In this document: positions 39,093 through 49,944 of the stretch, piece by piece | Numbering within the stretch: position 1 is the stretch's first letter | Layout of the letters: each line of letters opens with the position of its first letter | DNA from: Thamnidium elegans | Lineage: Eukaryota > Mucoromycota > Mucoromycetes > Mucorales > Mucoraceae | DNA length: 64,000 bases | Reading direction: 5' to 3' | Assembly: GCA_025201345.1 (NCBI GenBank) | Contig: JAIXMG010000046.1 | Coordinates: forward strand, 1 to 64,000 | Program-made: the position numbers and the translations under genes | Notes under the pieces: generated by a model | The model's input: only the letters and a program-made list of their open reading frames with translations | Database searches by the model: none | Told to the model about the DNA's origin: nothing

Positions 39093-39956
39093 TTTTGTTA
39101 CGTTCGTATTTTGGTTTTATGTTTCGCTTGAAGTATTACGTCACGTGAATATCATGTGTTTGAACCTCTTTGCAATATTTAGAAGAAGTGTTGTAGTTAA
39201 AGGTGTATGAAATGTCAAGAAGAATTTGTTTAAAGGAGTATAAGATTTCTAGGTGTCGTCGGTCTATTTTGAAGTTGTTTATTTTTTTTTTATTTTATTT
39301 TATTATCTTGAAGTCCGTGGTTTGAAATTGAATGACGTGAAGAAAATTTGTGGTGTAAATAGCTAAATCCAAGAACCGGAAGTTCGGTAATAGGATCAAG
39401 TAATCAAGTATGGATTTACTAGGAAGAAGACCTTGATTTTGCTAATTTTATCGTATGATATTATTTATCGGGATTTACTATACTATTATAATTTATTTCA
39501 TTTTCTATTCTTAATTTTTTATTGGCATATTGATAATTTATCGGGGGACATTTTATTTCTGACAGTTTTAATCTATAATTTTTGACAGCTATATAAGTCT
39601 ATGATTTAAGCTGATAATAAACGATATCTTTCTTCTAGTTTATATTTTTTATACTCTATTTTTACAAGATACTCAACTTCCTTGGCAGATTTCCTTGGCT
39701 TACTAGTGCAATTCTCTTTCTCTTGTCTGTTTTATTTTTGTGCTTAAGTCTTTACAGTCTCCTTTTGTCACAATCTTATTACATTTGTTTTATCTCCCCT
39801 ATTCTATACAAGGTAAACATAAAGACAAGCAGATTCATACCAATTTTGTGATGAGGAGATTTTGGTGATGTAATTGCTTTAGTAACACTTTCACACGTGA
39901 CATTCACGTGTTTTGAATCTTTGAGTGCTGGCCGTATAACCATAGTAAGGGGTGAT
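39093..39956. other. AT-rich region, no gene
   Basis: Begins with TTTTG, the same five bases that precede gypsy3. It holds a CACGTGAATATCATGTG motif (about 39143) and another CACGTGACATTCACGTG (about 39896), like the one in the family B LTR. Otherwise nothing is recognisable. Confidence 0.5.
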
Positions 39957-40375
39957 TGATATATACAGACTATATATCCCTATTCATCTTCGTTATTATT
40001 ACGATATAACACATCAAAACTAAACATTATTAATCATAGACAATTAATAATACAATATAGAATTATCCTAAACAATCATCCACTATTATTATCAATGACA
40101 GGGCAGCTGCCATTTAATAATAAGAACTACCAATTAAACACAATGCGCATAAATGCTTAAACCAATCCAGATAACAAACCAATCGGATTACCAATAAGGA
40201 TTAACCATAATCCTTATGATATTTAAAACTGACTTTTCTTACTCTACAATTAGAATGGCTAATTGTATAACCCCTTTAGTATAAATACATCCTTCTTTTT
40301 CATCTAAAATAAAAACAATCACAACTAAGACTTTTATCAATACTTTAAAGGACTTATTTTCTATTGTATATTTCA
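39957..40375 (+). repeat. Solo LTR of the gypsy2 family
   Basis: 419 bp, TGATATATACAGAC to TATATTTCA, a diverged inverse copy of the gypsy2 LTR with a small insertion (GATAACAAACCAATCGG region). A perfect 5-bp target duplication GTGAT flanks it (39952-39956, 40376-40380), so it arose by recombination between the two LTRs of a lost element. Confidence 0.93.
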
Positions 40376-41441
40376 GTGATAAAACAGAAATTTAATTAAT
40401 TCGATGAATTTTGCATCTAATTCGAATAATTTTGGGTACCCAATGACACCCAAACATATTATAACTATTGTATCGTGTTAGTAAGGTTAAAGAGGTTTTT
40501 AGAGTTAATAATTGCTAATGTTTAAATCGCTTAGTAAATGTGGCTATAGGTTATTCCGAAGTAAGTGTTTGTACAAATGTAGTCTCAATCAAAAGGAGTT
40601 TGTACGTTCTTGACTTGTAGCTTAAATGATATAAAGTACAAAACTCTTTTTATATATTCTAATAAAGCTTTCATTCTTTGTTATCATCCGCTTTAAGTAA
40701 ACATGAATAAAGAAAAAATGCGCTGGTTTTTACTCAGTAATAGGAATACTTATACTTTTTTTTTTGGTTTTGGCGTATTAAGACGTGCTTTTAATATTTA
40801 TTATAATTATTAAAAAAAAAATAGAAAAAAGAATAACTATTTAGTGAAAGTTTTATCACTTCAAATTTAAATTGAATATTTAGTTTTTTTTTGTAAAAAA
40901 AAGGAAAGAAAAATAATATTTATAGAATCACAAGGAATATTGACAACCTTATGACCGACAACATATTTACTTGAACATCCATCTATCTGATACTTTTCGC
41001 CACAATCATTCCGATTACAAACTTTACAAATGTTTCTTCTTTTTTTTTATAAGTGGTGCTAACACTGCAGAAGACAAGCCATTTGGCGCTAAAACCCTTA
41101 TAGTGGTAGTGACGAGATATATACCAACGAAACTATCTCCAGAAGCGCTTCCGCCAATCTCTTCATCAAATACTTTGAATTCAACGCAGTTATATCACTA
41201 ACATTACTGAAATTTCGGATATATTCGTCATAATTTTCAGTTCCCTCTTCAGCATCCTCATTTTCAATAATAGCCTGATTCGAAATATTATTCTATTTTT
41301 ATATGTTAGTACGCCTACTAACTATTTCAAGTTTTTAATTCGGTAGAATCATCATTATCTACATTATTCTATGGTAGACACATCAATGTATGAGGATGTT
41401 ACATGTTAAATATATATATATATATATCGTTTATCTACTTA
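40376..41441. other. AT-rich region with a possible coding relic
   Basis: On the minus strand about 41060-41290 reads like protein (ENEDAEEGTENYDEYIRNF, then in a shifted frame VFDEEIGGSASGDSFVGIY), so it may be a decayed gene or transposon exon. No domain could be named, and the rest is simple AT-rich DNA. Confidence 0.35.
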
Positions 41442-41542
41442 CACCAAGGCGAGAAATAGCGCTAAATTTAGCGCTGTTGCTAAGCACTGGTGCTTGGTTT
41501 AGCGCTAGCGCTTCAGTTACGACTAACGCTTGGCTGATCACT
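41442..41542 (+). repeat. AGCGCT-rich repeat, copy a
   Basis: Begins CACCAAGGCGAGAAATAGCG and contains several AGCGCTA palindromes and AAGCACTGGTGCTT. Related to copies at 42769, 47202 and 49183. It has lost the AT-rich middle of the other copies. Confidence 0.6.
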
Positions 41543-42768
41543 ATCGTTAGATTAAGCGTTGGCTCACATTTAAAAAAAAACCAGCATTACGACGGTATGG
41601 AATTAATCAGGTCATGGTATAAAATATTTATTCAATAATATAATAATTATAGCACATTTTGTAATAAATATTTATATATTCAGGTATATATAAAAAAAAA
41701 GAGAGATTCTGAAAAAAAGCGAGCATTTTTATTATTTATTTATATGTGAATGTATATATTAAGAAATGGAAGGGTATATGTGTATATTATAGTTTGTTAT
41801 TATATTTTGATACGGACAATAATAAAAAAAGAAAAAAAAAGGGAATGGACACTTGTGGAATAAGACAATACCTATATAAAAAAAAGAGTCAGAATAAGCT
41901 ATTATTAAGTTTGAATCAAATGAAATAATTACCTTTTAGCAAAATTTATTAAAGTAAATACCCTTTAAGCAAGCAGTAATAGAAATAAAAAATACATAGA
42001 ATAGAAATAATAGAATATTAGATATATGTAGTTGTCTTCATAATTTATACTTAATAGCATTACCTGATTTCAAAGAATGAGATGAGTTACAACATGGCGA
42101 AAACCTATATAAGTAAAGTTCAAGAGAACTTTTATTTTATTTTATTAAGAAAAATTGATAAAAGAAAAAAAATAAAAGGAAAGGAAAAGCAATTAAAAAA
42201 AAACGAAATATTTATACTAAAAAAAAAACGAATCCCCAGTGTTATTAATCTCGGGATTCGCCGACATTATTTCAACTGTTGGTTTAATTCAAAAGACTGA
42301 CTTGATAAATAAACAAGTTGGGTCGTCCAATTGGTACTATGTCATTTTGTCTTCGACAGCTTTCGATCAAGACATGTTCAAAAATGCCAGCAAGATAAAC
42401 GACTTGTAATAGTAGTGTAAATTATTTCGTTTGTCTTAAAAAAAAAAAGATATATTTTTGCCTTTTAAAAAAAAGGAGCTTCTACTTCGATAGTGATTTG
42501 CAAATTATTACGAGATAGACTTATTATAAAAAATTCTGTATATGTACAATAAATTAGAATTACATCTTTATTATTTACCATATTTTATGGAGTTAGCAGT
42601 AAGGTCTTTTTTTATTGTTGTAACTAACGGTCGTAATATTCATTTAAAAAAGTAAAATAGTTATAAAGTAGTTGAATAGAGTGAAGCTTGAAAAAAAAAA
42701 CGCATAGTTTATAAAGTCTTTTATTAAGCGGAAGATAAAATAACAATATGTCAAACGGTACATAAAAA
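41543..42768. other. AT-rich region without supported genes
   Basis: Only short low-complexity Lys/Asn/Tyr frames are open; homopolymer A and T runs are frequent. Confidence 0.5.
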
Positions 42769-43019
42769 AAAAAATTCAGTGCTAAATTTAGCGCTAGCGC
42801 TTCACCAAGCGTTGAAATGGTTTTTTTTTCAAAAACATAATTTTTACTAGTATTTCTTTTTTATTTTATTTTATTTTTTTGTAAAAAAAAGCTAACCCTG
42901 AGCTTGAAAAGATGGGGTTCCAATTTCCAGTGATTTTTTTTTTTCACCTGCTTAAAATTAGCGCTAGTGCTTCCCCAAGCACCAGTGCTTAATATTTAGC
43001 GCTATTTCTCGCCGTGGTG
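42769..43019 (-). repeat. AGCGCT-rich repeat, copy b (MITE-like)
   Basis: About 250 bp, inverse of copy c over most of its length, ending in TTTCTCGCCGTGGTG at 43019. It abuts, and probably interrupts, the recombinase fragment at 43020-43325. Confidence 0.7.
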
Positions 43020-43325
43020 AATGGGTTCTCGATGAATCGATACCGGAGGTGCTTGCTTAATAATAGAATCCAGGTAGTTGTTAACTAAATCGTTTGTACT
43101 AATACTGGAGGAATCGGTATGTAGATGAGTAGCTGCGGCTCGAAGAGTTTTTAGCGTAGATACTTGGAACGTATGTTCTTGTCGCACTGATGCTAAGAAA
43201 TTAACCATATTGGCACCTGAGAAGTCAGTGAAGGAAACTTGGTTTTTGTAAGCCCAGTCGATGAAGCGAAGTTGGTTCTTACGGTACATCTTATTGGTAA
43301 TTGTTGGTCCAGAATATCTTGACAC
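43002..43325 (-). pseudogene. Tyrosine recombinase-like fragment (N-terminal core-binding part)
   Basis: About 100 residues resemble the SAM-like core-binding domain of tyrosine recombinases found in Crypton- and DIRS-like elements: KNQLRFIDWAYKNQVSF, a short loop, NMVNFLASV, and STLKTLRAAATHLH. The catalytic half (R..H..R..Y) is absent. The frame runs into repeat copy b at its 3' side and into the terminal repeat of a CACTA-like element at its 5' side, so both ends appear cut by insertions. Its start is not an ATG. Function as read is unlikely. Confidence 0.5.
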
Positions 43326-44989
43326 TATGGCCAGATATTTAGTAAATGATACTGTTATTAGTGGACATAGTTACTAAATACGGAATATATTCCGCTATTT
43401 TCAGTAGAAAATACTCTTCCCCTTTTTTTTATTCTAAATTTAGATTTTTTCTTTACCCGGGAATTAAAATATTAAAAAGGTGCATATCAATGTTCTATAA
43501 CATATAGGTATATTACAGCGTCATAGTCATTTAGATCTTAGCACTTACATGTATAGAGGAATAAGTTAATTATCAAAGTACAAATAATATAGACAAATAT
43601 ATAAATTTATTTAAAGAAAAAAAAAAGAAAAAAAGACGCTGCCACGTTATCCAAAAAAAATAGAGACGCTACGATAATAAAAAAAATTGATTTACTACAT
43701 ATATTCGTGCTTTCTTTTTTTCAGTATACGTAAGACTTACCATATAAATTTCAGAATCACGTATAAAAAAAGAGGTCGTTTAGCCAAGCAGAAGGTGACT
43801 TTTTTTTTTCAACCGCAGACGTAAGCGACCTTGCCTTTCCCCCCCCTTTTTTTTTCTTTTCCTTTTTTATATATACTTTTACTTCACTTTATACACAAAA
43901 GACTAATCTCAATGGTAACAATAAACTGAATCTCTTGAAATGGAACATAACTGTTTTTCTTCTTCTCTAGTTCATTCGCCTCTATTGTATCCCTAAACGC
44001 TAAGTAAAGTATTTTTTTTTATTTTGTTCCACTGCTAAAACAATTTTTTTTTTGTTCGTTTGCTTTTAGATATTTAACCATTGAATACTATTGAAGGACG
44101 TTACACAGTGTTAAAAATAGGGAGTGTTTTAGAGGACCAATACGCGTAAAATAGAGATGGTTTGTGTTACGTGAGATATTTATTGTAACTTGGATTTGTT
44201 TAAGTGGGTTAAAAAAATATGTTTGCAACAGCAATGATTATATTTTCAAAAACAGTAGTGTTTTTAGAAAACGTGTACAATTTAAAGAATAGAATCTTTT
44301 ATATAAACAGGAAAACGTTATTCATTATGGTTCACCTTAAGGTACACATCTTTTAGTTATTTTTATTTACCACCTATTAATATCTACAAACGTTTATATA
44401 TTTACAGAGAAGAAACCGTTTAACCATATGTCTTGGCTTTTTATTTACTTGTAAGTTTGATAATAACACTATTTATGTAAAACAGATTTTAACCATATAT
44501 ATTATGTAGAAGTAAGTTGTTATAAATGGCTACTGAATAAAGAACAACGGCTACTAAATAAAAAACAATGGCTACTAAATAAAGAGCAATGGCTACTGAA
44601 TAAAGAGCAATGGTTACTGAATAAACAGAGAATTTACTAAATAAAAAATAATGGTTACTGAATAAAAAATAATGGCTACTAAATAAAGAGCAATGGCTAC
44701 TAAATAAAGAGCAATGGCTACTGAATAAAGAGCAATGGTTACTGAATAAACAGACTCATGACGTATTTTTTAGTGGAATTTCTACTAAATAGGGTATATA
44801 AGATACCATTTCAATTTCAGTATCCAACTTACTGCGTTCAGTGGAAAATATACTGCATAATAAATCCAGTATACATGGATACTAAATTCAGTAACCATAC
44901 TATCTCATAGTTTCCGAATTTACAGTGTGCATATTTAGAAACACTTCTACTGTTATTAGTATAAAAAACAACTTTATCTGGCCACAGTG
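43323..44989. mobile_element. CACTA-like non-autonomous element
   Basis: The ends CACTATGGCCAGATA and TATCTGGCCACAGTG form 15-bp TIRs with one mismatch. ACTGTTATTAGT recurs in direct orientation near both ends, and TACTAAA-type motifs cluster subterminally, as in CACTA elements. It carries a 21-bp minisatellite and no transposase. The 3-bp flanks (TGA, TAT) do not match, so the insertion event is not proven. Confidence 0.5.
44525..44753 (+). repeat. 21-bp minisatellite, about 11 units
   Basis: Unit close to CAATGGCTACTAAATAAAGAG, varying at A/G in TACTRAAT and in the last bases; no phase is open throughout. Confidence 0.9.
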
Positions 44990-45525
44990 TATGTATATAA
45001 GGCACACACTTTTTCATTAATAAAAAGAACAATCTATTCTTAGTCTGATAATTATCTAGTTATTTTACTTTTTTATTTTATTTTTTGATATAACTTTTAT
45101 TTTATAGCCGTTAATATCACACATATCCAGCCAAAAACACTTTTCTCTGTCTTCTCTGGTTTTGTCTTAGTCTTTTTTTTAGATATGCCAATGATATTAT
45201 CGTCATCCTCGTCCTCATCTTCATCATTGTTGCTATCATCTACATTGTAGTTCTCAATGCCATCATTACTACTAAATGTACCAGTTGTTGGAATAGCTTT
45301 TGTTACAGAATATCCCGCGATAAAAATATTTAGTATTCATGTTGAATAACAACTAATGATGAACTAACTGTTGGCTTACCTGTTCCGACTCTGAACGCTA
45401 ATGCTTCTGAACTATCGCTTGTACTTAGTTCATGGGCGTAGTAATCGGTCAAAAATAAACTAAAAGACCTCTTACATTGTGATATTTGTGCTTCTATTAT
45501 ATTAGTCTCCCAATCTTGCTCTTCC

Positions 45526-45562
<37 letters not shown>

Positions 45563-47201
45563 GCCAATAGGTACATTTACCAATCAAAATAATAATCGCA
45601 CGGGAAAATATATCAACATACCAATAACTAAATTTCAGGCTTGGGTCAACCATAGTTGCACAAGCATAAACATCTGTTAGATCAGTTCGACTATAGTACT
45701 TAGAAAGTTTAGTCATAGTGAGATCAATAGCAGCCGAAAGTGAAGGGGTTTTCTGTTGGAATTTTTCCAACCTGGTGAAGAGATTGTTATATAGAACAAT
45801 AGTCTTATTGATTGTTGTGTATCTATAAAAATAAATTTTGCAAAATGTGCAAATAACCGTTAAGAATGCGAGGCTGTAAATCTAGAACTTACTGTTGACT
45901 TGACAACCAAGATGTAATGTTTTCAAATTTAGTCAATATCTTTTGTATATTCATAATATATTCTATCTGAGCATTATTTAGACTACAATCCTGTCTTAGA
46001 TCATCTTCAGAGTTTATTGTTAAACGGTACGCCTATTTCATAACCAAAAATCTATCGATCATTACTTTGGTGCTATTCCATCTTGTTTGGCAATCAACTA
46101 GTATCGAGAGATCTGGTAGCTTCAGCATGTTTTTGTTTGTTTCAAATAGGCTATTCAACTGGGAGGATAAGCGTATTTTTCCACATCCTTTTCTTAATCT
46201 TACGATAGAGTTATTGTGGAATCCGAACTATGAAATAGTGAAGATTCAAAAATTAAAATAAAAACAAAAAGATACTAAAAAGTAATCAGTCGCAAAATAG
46301 GAATTATCGTTTTATTAAATAAAAAAGGTGTCTGTTTATATAGCTTTTTTATATCTGAGTTTAAGTACAATTCTGGTAGCGTGCTGTATCACAATAAGTG
46401 CCACAGTTTCCTTATATAATTACGAGCCGTGCTTATCTAATCTAGTCTTCGGTCAAGATATATAATTATGGTCAATCCTCTAATCATTACTCAGACAACA
46501 GTTATTACTGGACGATGTCGGTAAGGCTTAGTTAAAATAAATATGAATTAGTTATAAAGGGATAAAGACGTGTGAGATAATCATGTATGTGTAAATATAT
46601 ATGAGAATATATATTTGTATATGCTTGATCACATCAGTTGTCTTTTTTAGTAGAGTCACTCTCTACCTAATAATTAAAAGCTGTGTCAGTTCGATTTAAT
46701 CAGAGGCGTTCTTAAAAACCTACATCTTTCATAAACTTTTCCATATTAACATCTTCAGTGGGAGCTTTCGATTGTAATCCTTTATCAATAAGATCATGAC
46801 ATACAATATTAATTACATGGGATAGACAAGAAATTAAATTTTTGTTTCTTTTGAAAGTAAAAGAAGAATCTCTTTCGGCTGTTTCTTCGAGATAATCGGC
46901 TAATTTTCCATTATTTGAGGCATTGTCCGTTATCAAACAGAATAAATTACTTTTAATTTCATAATCTTCAAGTATATCAATAAATAGTCTACCTAAATCA
47001 CTGCCTTATGTTTCTGTAAATATGAGTACAAGTGTTGTACCCGTATAGTTTAAAATCATGTATACCTGCATGTGAAGTATTTTTCATGTGCTTAAGAGCA
47101 ATGGTTATTTGTTGAGGTTCCCATTCTTGATCAATAAAATGAGCTGTAATTCCCATAAAATACTGGTCTATATTATAACGTAAATAAGATCAATAAAAGT
47201 A

Positions 47202-47475
47202 CACCACGGCGAGAAAAAGCGCTAATTCTTAAGCACTGGTGCTTGTACAAGCACTGGAATGCTTGGGGAAGCACTAGCGCTAATTCTAAGCAGGTGAAAA
47301 AAAAAATAATCACTGGAAATTGGAACCCCATCTTTTCAAGCTCAGGGTTAGCTTTTTTTTACAAAAAAATAAAATAAAATAAAAAAGAAATACTAGTAAA
47401 AATTATGTTTTTGAAAAAAAAAAACCATTTCAACGCTTGGTGAAGCGCTAGCGCTAAATTAAGCATCAGTCGTAA
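47202..47475 (+). repeat. AGCGCT-rich repeat, copy c (MITE-like), inside the hAT gene
   Basis: Starts CACCACGGCGAGAAAAAGCG, has AAGCACTGGTGCTTGTAC, an AT-rich centre and AACGCTTGGTGAAGCGCTAG at the other end. It separates the FTTDLW and MGITAHFID parts of the hAT frame. Confidence 0.7.
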
Positions 47476-47712
47476 CTGAAAAATAGTTATAGCTGTGCTT
47501 TGCTTACTTGTTTCGCTTTTCCACAGATCAGTGGTAAAATTAATATATTTTTGTTGTTTGAGTTTTTCTATAACCAATCTCTTTTGATTTTTGTGCTTTT
47601 CGATAATAAGCTCTTTCAATTTTGTATTACTTGGGGAATGAGCATGGAGTTGTATGAAATTGTTTTTTCATTGTCGACGTTGCTTCTATTAGAAAACTGT
47701 AGTAATCGCTCT

Positions 47713-47861
47713 CACTATGGCGGAACTTATGGTAACAGTGCACAATATGGAAACAAAGTTACCATAATATTAGTTATTCTGTAATCTGATTCGCTGCATA
47801 TTAAAATTATGGTAATATAGGTACCATATTGGACGTTGTTACCATAAGTTCCGCCATAGTG
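47713..47861. mobile_element. 149-bp CACTA-type MITE in the hAT pseudogene
   Basis: Perfect 25-bp TIRs begin CACTATGGCGGAACTTATGG, and TCT is duplicated on both sides (47710-47712, 47862-47864). CACTA start plus a 3-bp duplication is diagnostic for the superfamily. Confidence 0.85.
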
Positions 47862-48655
47862 TCTAATGTTACATTTTTCGAAGAAAAAACCATGGGTAGA
47901 TTATTAGCAATAACAAAATCAGTGAATATATCAAGAAATGATTGTCGAGAGATGGGTAACTTATTCATTTTGTTTATGCCATTTTGCTCTTGCTCGTATC
48001 TATCTAGATGAGGTTTGCTTTCTGTTGTTAAGCAATTATGGAAGAAGCGTTCATTGTACTCTTCCTCACCACTTGGGTATTTTATTTTATAGGTAGGATC
48101 TTGTTCTTATTGATACAGCAACAGTTTCATAATAATATTATCTAATTTTTAAACATTTTTTTATTGATATAAAATAGGAGGTAAAATTATAGAAAGCTTA
48201 CGTCTGGATTGCGTTAGCCCGGGGTGATCTGATATAAGATGGTTAATTAAACTAGTACTCTCCATTTTATTGCTAGCATAATCTTGAAAACATTCCCCTT
48301 GTTTACGTTTGACGGTACAGTAGACACGATTGCCAATGCGCAACCCATAACCAAATATGTTCCACCATGCCCAAGTTCGTCTTTTTTTTCTGTCAGCAGA
48401 AACATCGAATAGTCTCTTATCGGACCCACACCAGGGTATTATAACTTCTTCTCCTGTTAGTTCTGATTTTATGGTTTGTTTATTTGAGCGATTGTGCGAT
48501 TTAATGGTGGCAAGCTCTTCGAGAGAAAATTGACCTGCAAATGATGCAGTAAGAGAGTTAGTAGTTGAAACTGTTCCAACAGATGTAGATGATGACGCTC
48601 GGCTTATGATGTTTCGTATAGAAAAAGATGACTCTAAATCATGATCATTGGTCAT

Positions 48656-49182
48656 TTTCTGAACTTGTATAAAACTTTTTGAGATATAATTGAAAAAGGG
48701 AGTATTAATTATTAATTAGCTTCGTAACCTTTAAATACGGAAGCACCGAAGCAATAAACATTACGCCAAAAAGCCAACTTTTATTATGGCGTACTAATTT
48801 TGTAAGAATAACATACAGGTTTAATACAATCGACTATTATGTCCAATTAAATTTTAATTATTGAAGATACATTCTATATTTTTTCAACACGAAAGTTTTT
48901 TTTTAAAAGGTTTACGCAGTGTCTGTCGATTGATAAGAGTCTAATGATAAGACGATATCTTGCCAGTAAATATCTTCCTTCAGCAGGTTTCAGCCTAATT
49001 TATTTATATTTGTGGTAATACAAAAGATACAAACCGAGTGAGCTATTTAATTCTTTTAAAAAAATGACCCGATAGAACAGTCAAAATCGAATAGACTATT
49101 CGATTTTACTAAAATATCGGTCCGTTTTAGCAGTCAAAATTGATTGATACAAAACGATCTGGTTTGTTTAAAATACTACTTA
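48656..49182. other. AT-rich region, no gene
   Basis: A small inverted pair TCAAAATCGA/TCGATTTT is visible around 49080-49105. Nothing else is recognisable. Confidence 0.45.
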
Positions 49183-49944
49183 AAATTAGCGCTAGTGCTT
49201 CCCCAAGCATTCCAGTGCTTGTACAAGCACCAGTGTGGTGAAGCTTAGGATTTTCTGGGAGCTACAAAGATTCACCTTTTAAATAGCTAATTTTAATAGT
49301 GTGGTAAAATCACACATAAAATAGAATATATAATAATCGATGAACCATCGATTATAAAACATAACAAACGTTAGGTATCAAAATGAACCTTATATATAAA
49401 AAAAAGCACAGGATCTAGAAATCAAGATCCTCAGGCTATAAAATTCACTAGATCAAATCTACGTGTAACGATCAATCACAATAGTGTGACCACTATTGCA
49501 AAATACTATAAATAAGAAATCATAGTTAGCAATCCCTTTTACCGGGATTGATTTTTACAATTAAAATAAGAAATAAACGTTATTAGACATTTAATCTTAT
49601 TCACCTGTTTTTATTAATTTTTCTGTGTTAAATCAAAGTATTTCTCCACAAATAGTACAGTAATAAAACAGGGCTCTTTTCCCTTTCTATAATTTTTATT
49701 GTCACTATTAAGTGTAACTTTAGTTTTAAGTTATACTAGGTGTTTGAAGTAAAACTTTTACAGAAACGGAATCATCACCTTTTCAATTTATAGCTCAAAT
49801 TCAGCCTTATAGAACGATCTCAACACTCTCCCCTTTTCAAACGTTATAGTAGATAAATTTCTTAGTTCCGGATTTTGTCAACTTCCTCACAAACCCCAAC
49901 ATTACACCAGTGCTTAAGATTTAGCGCTATTTCTCGCCGTGGTG
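49183..49944 (-). repeat. AGCGCT-rich repeat, copy d, split by an LTR insertion
   Basis: TTAAAATTAGCGCTAGTGCTTCCCC at the left and TTTAGCGCTATTTCTCGCCGTGGTG at the right match copy c once the inner 0.67 kb is removed. Its right edge interrupts the IS630-like pseudogene. Confidence 0.65.
49234..49906. repeat. Probable solo LTR inserted in repeat copy d
   Basis: 673 bp with TGTGGTGAAGC...ACATTACA ends. CCAG flanks both sides; if the ends are drawn differently, CACCAGTG is repeated. Copy c shows the uninterrupted target (AAGCACTGGTGCTTG). No second copy exists in the window. Confidence 0.5.

Larger units (their letters stand above)
45107..48655 (-). pseudogene. hAT-family transposase pseudogene, multi-exon and interrupted
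   Basis: In order on the minus strand: BED-type zinc finger exon (48161-48655; YCTVKRKQGECFQDY ... LINHLISDHPG), LDRYEQEQ... exon (about 47872-48010), INFTTDLWKSE (about 47515), MGITAHFIDQEWEPQQ (about 47110-47170), LITDNASNNGKL (about 46900), SCLSHVINIVCHDL, DCQTRWNSTKVMIDRF (about 46065), and a C-terminal dimerisation-like part (ACATMVDPSLKFSYW) with a short acidic/Lys-rich tail ending at a TAA near 45107. Breaks include an in-frame TAG after RFLVMK, a TAA at the exon junction before the GSDLGRLF segment, the CACTA MITE at 47713, and repeat copy c at 47202. An intron near 45530 holds a poly-A run. The element is dead. Confidence 0.8.

Noticed and set aside
42001..42300. Lys-rich small ORFs at 41746-42300
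   Set aside because: Produced by A-rich simple sequence; no domain, no splice context.
41442..43019. One 1.6-kb element with CACCA(A/C)GGCGAG TIRs formed by repeat copies a and b
   Set aside because: The 3-bp and longer flanks do not match, and copy b resembles copy c as a 250-bp unit by itself. Two separate repeats are simpler.
44525..44753. Protein with QWLLNKE repeats from the 21-bp minisatellite
   Set aside because: The frame is interrupted by TAA in the variant units and by a change of phase near 44640.
46227..46716. Separate inserted element inside the hAT pseudogene
   Set aside because: The 490-bp gap between hAT exons is long for this genome, but no terminal repeats or target duplication could be found.
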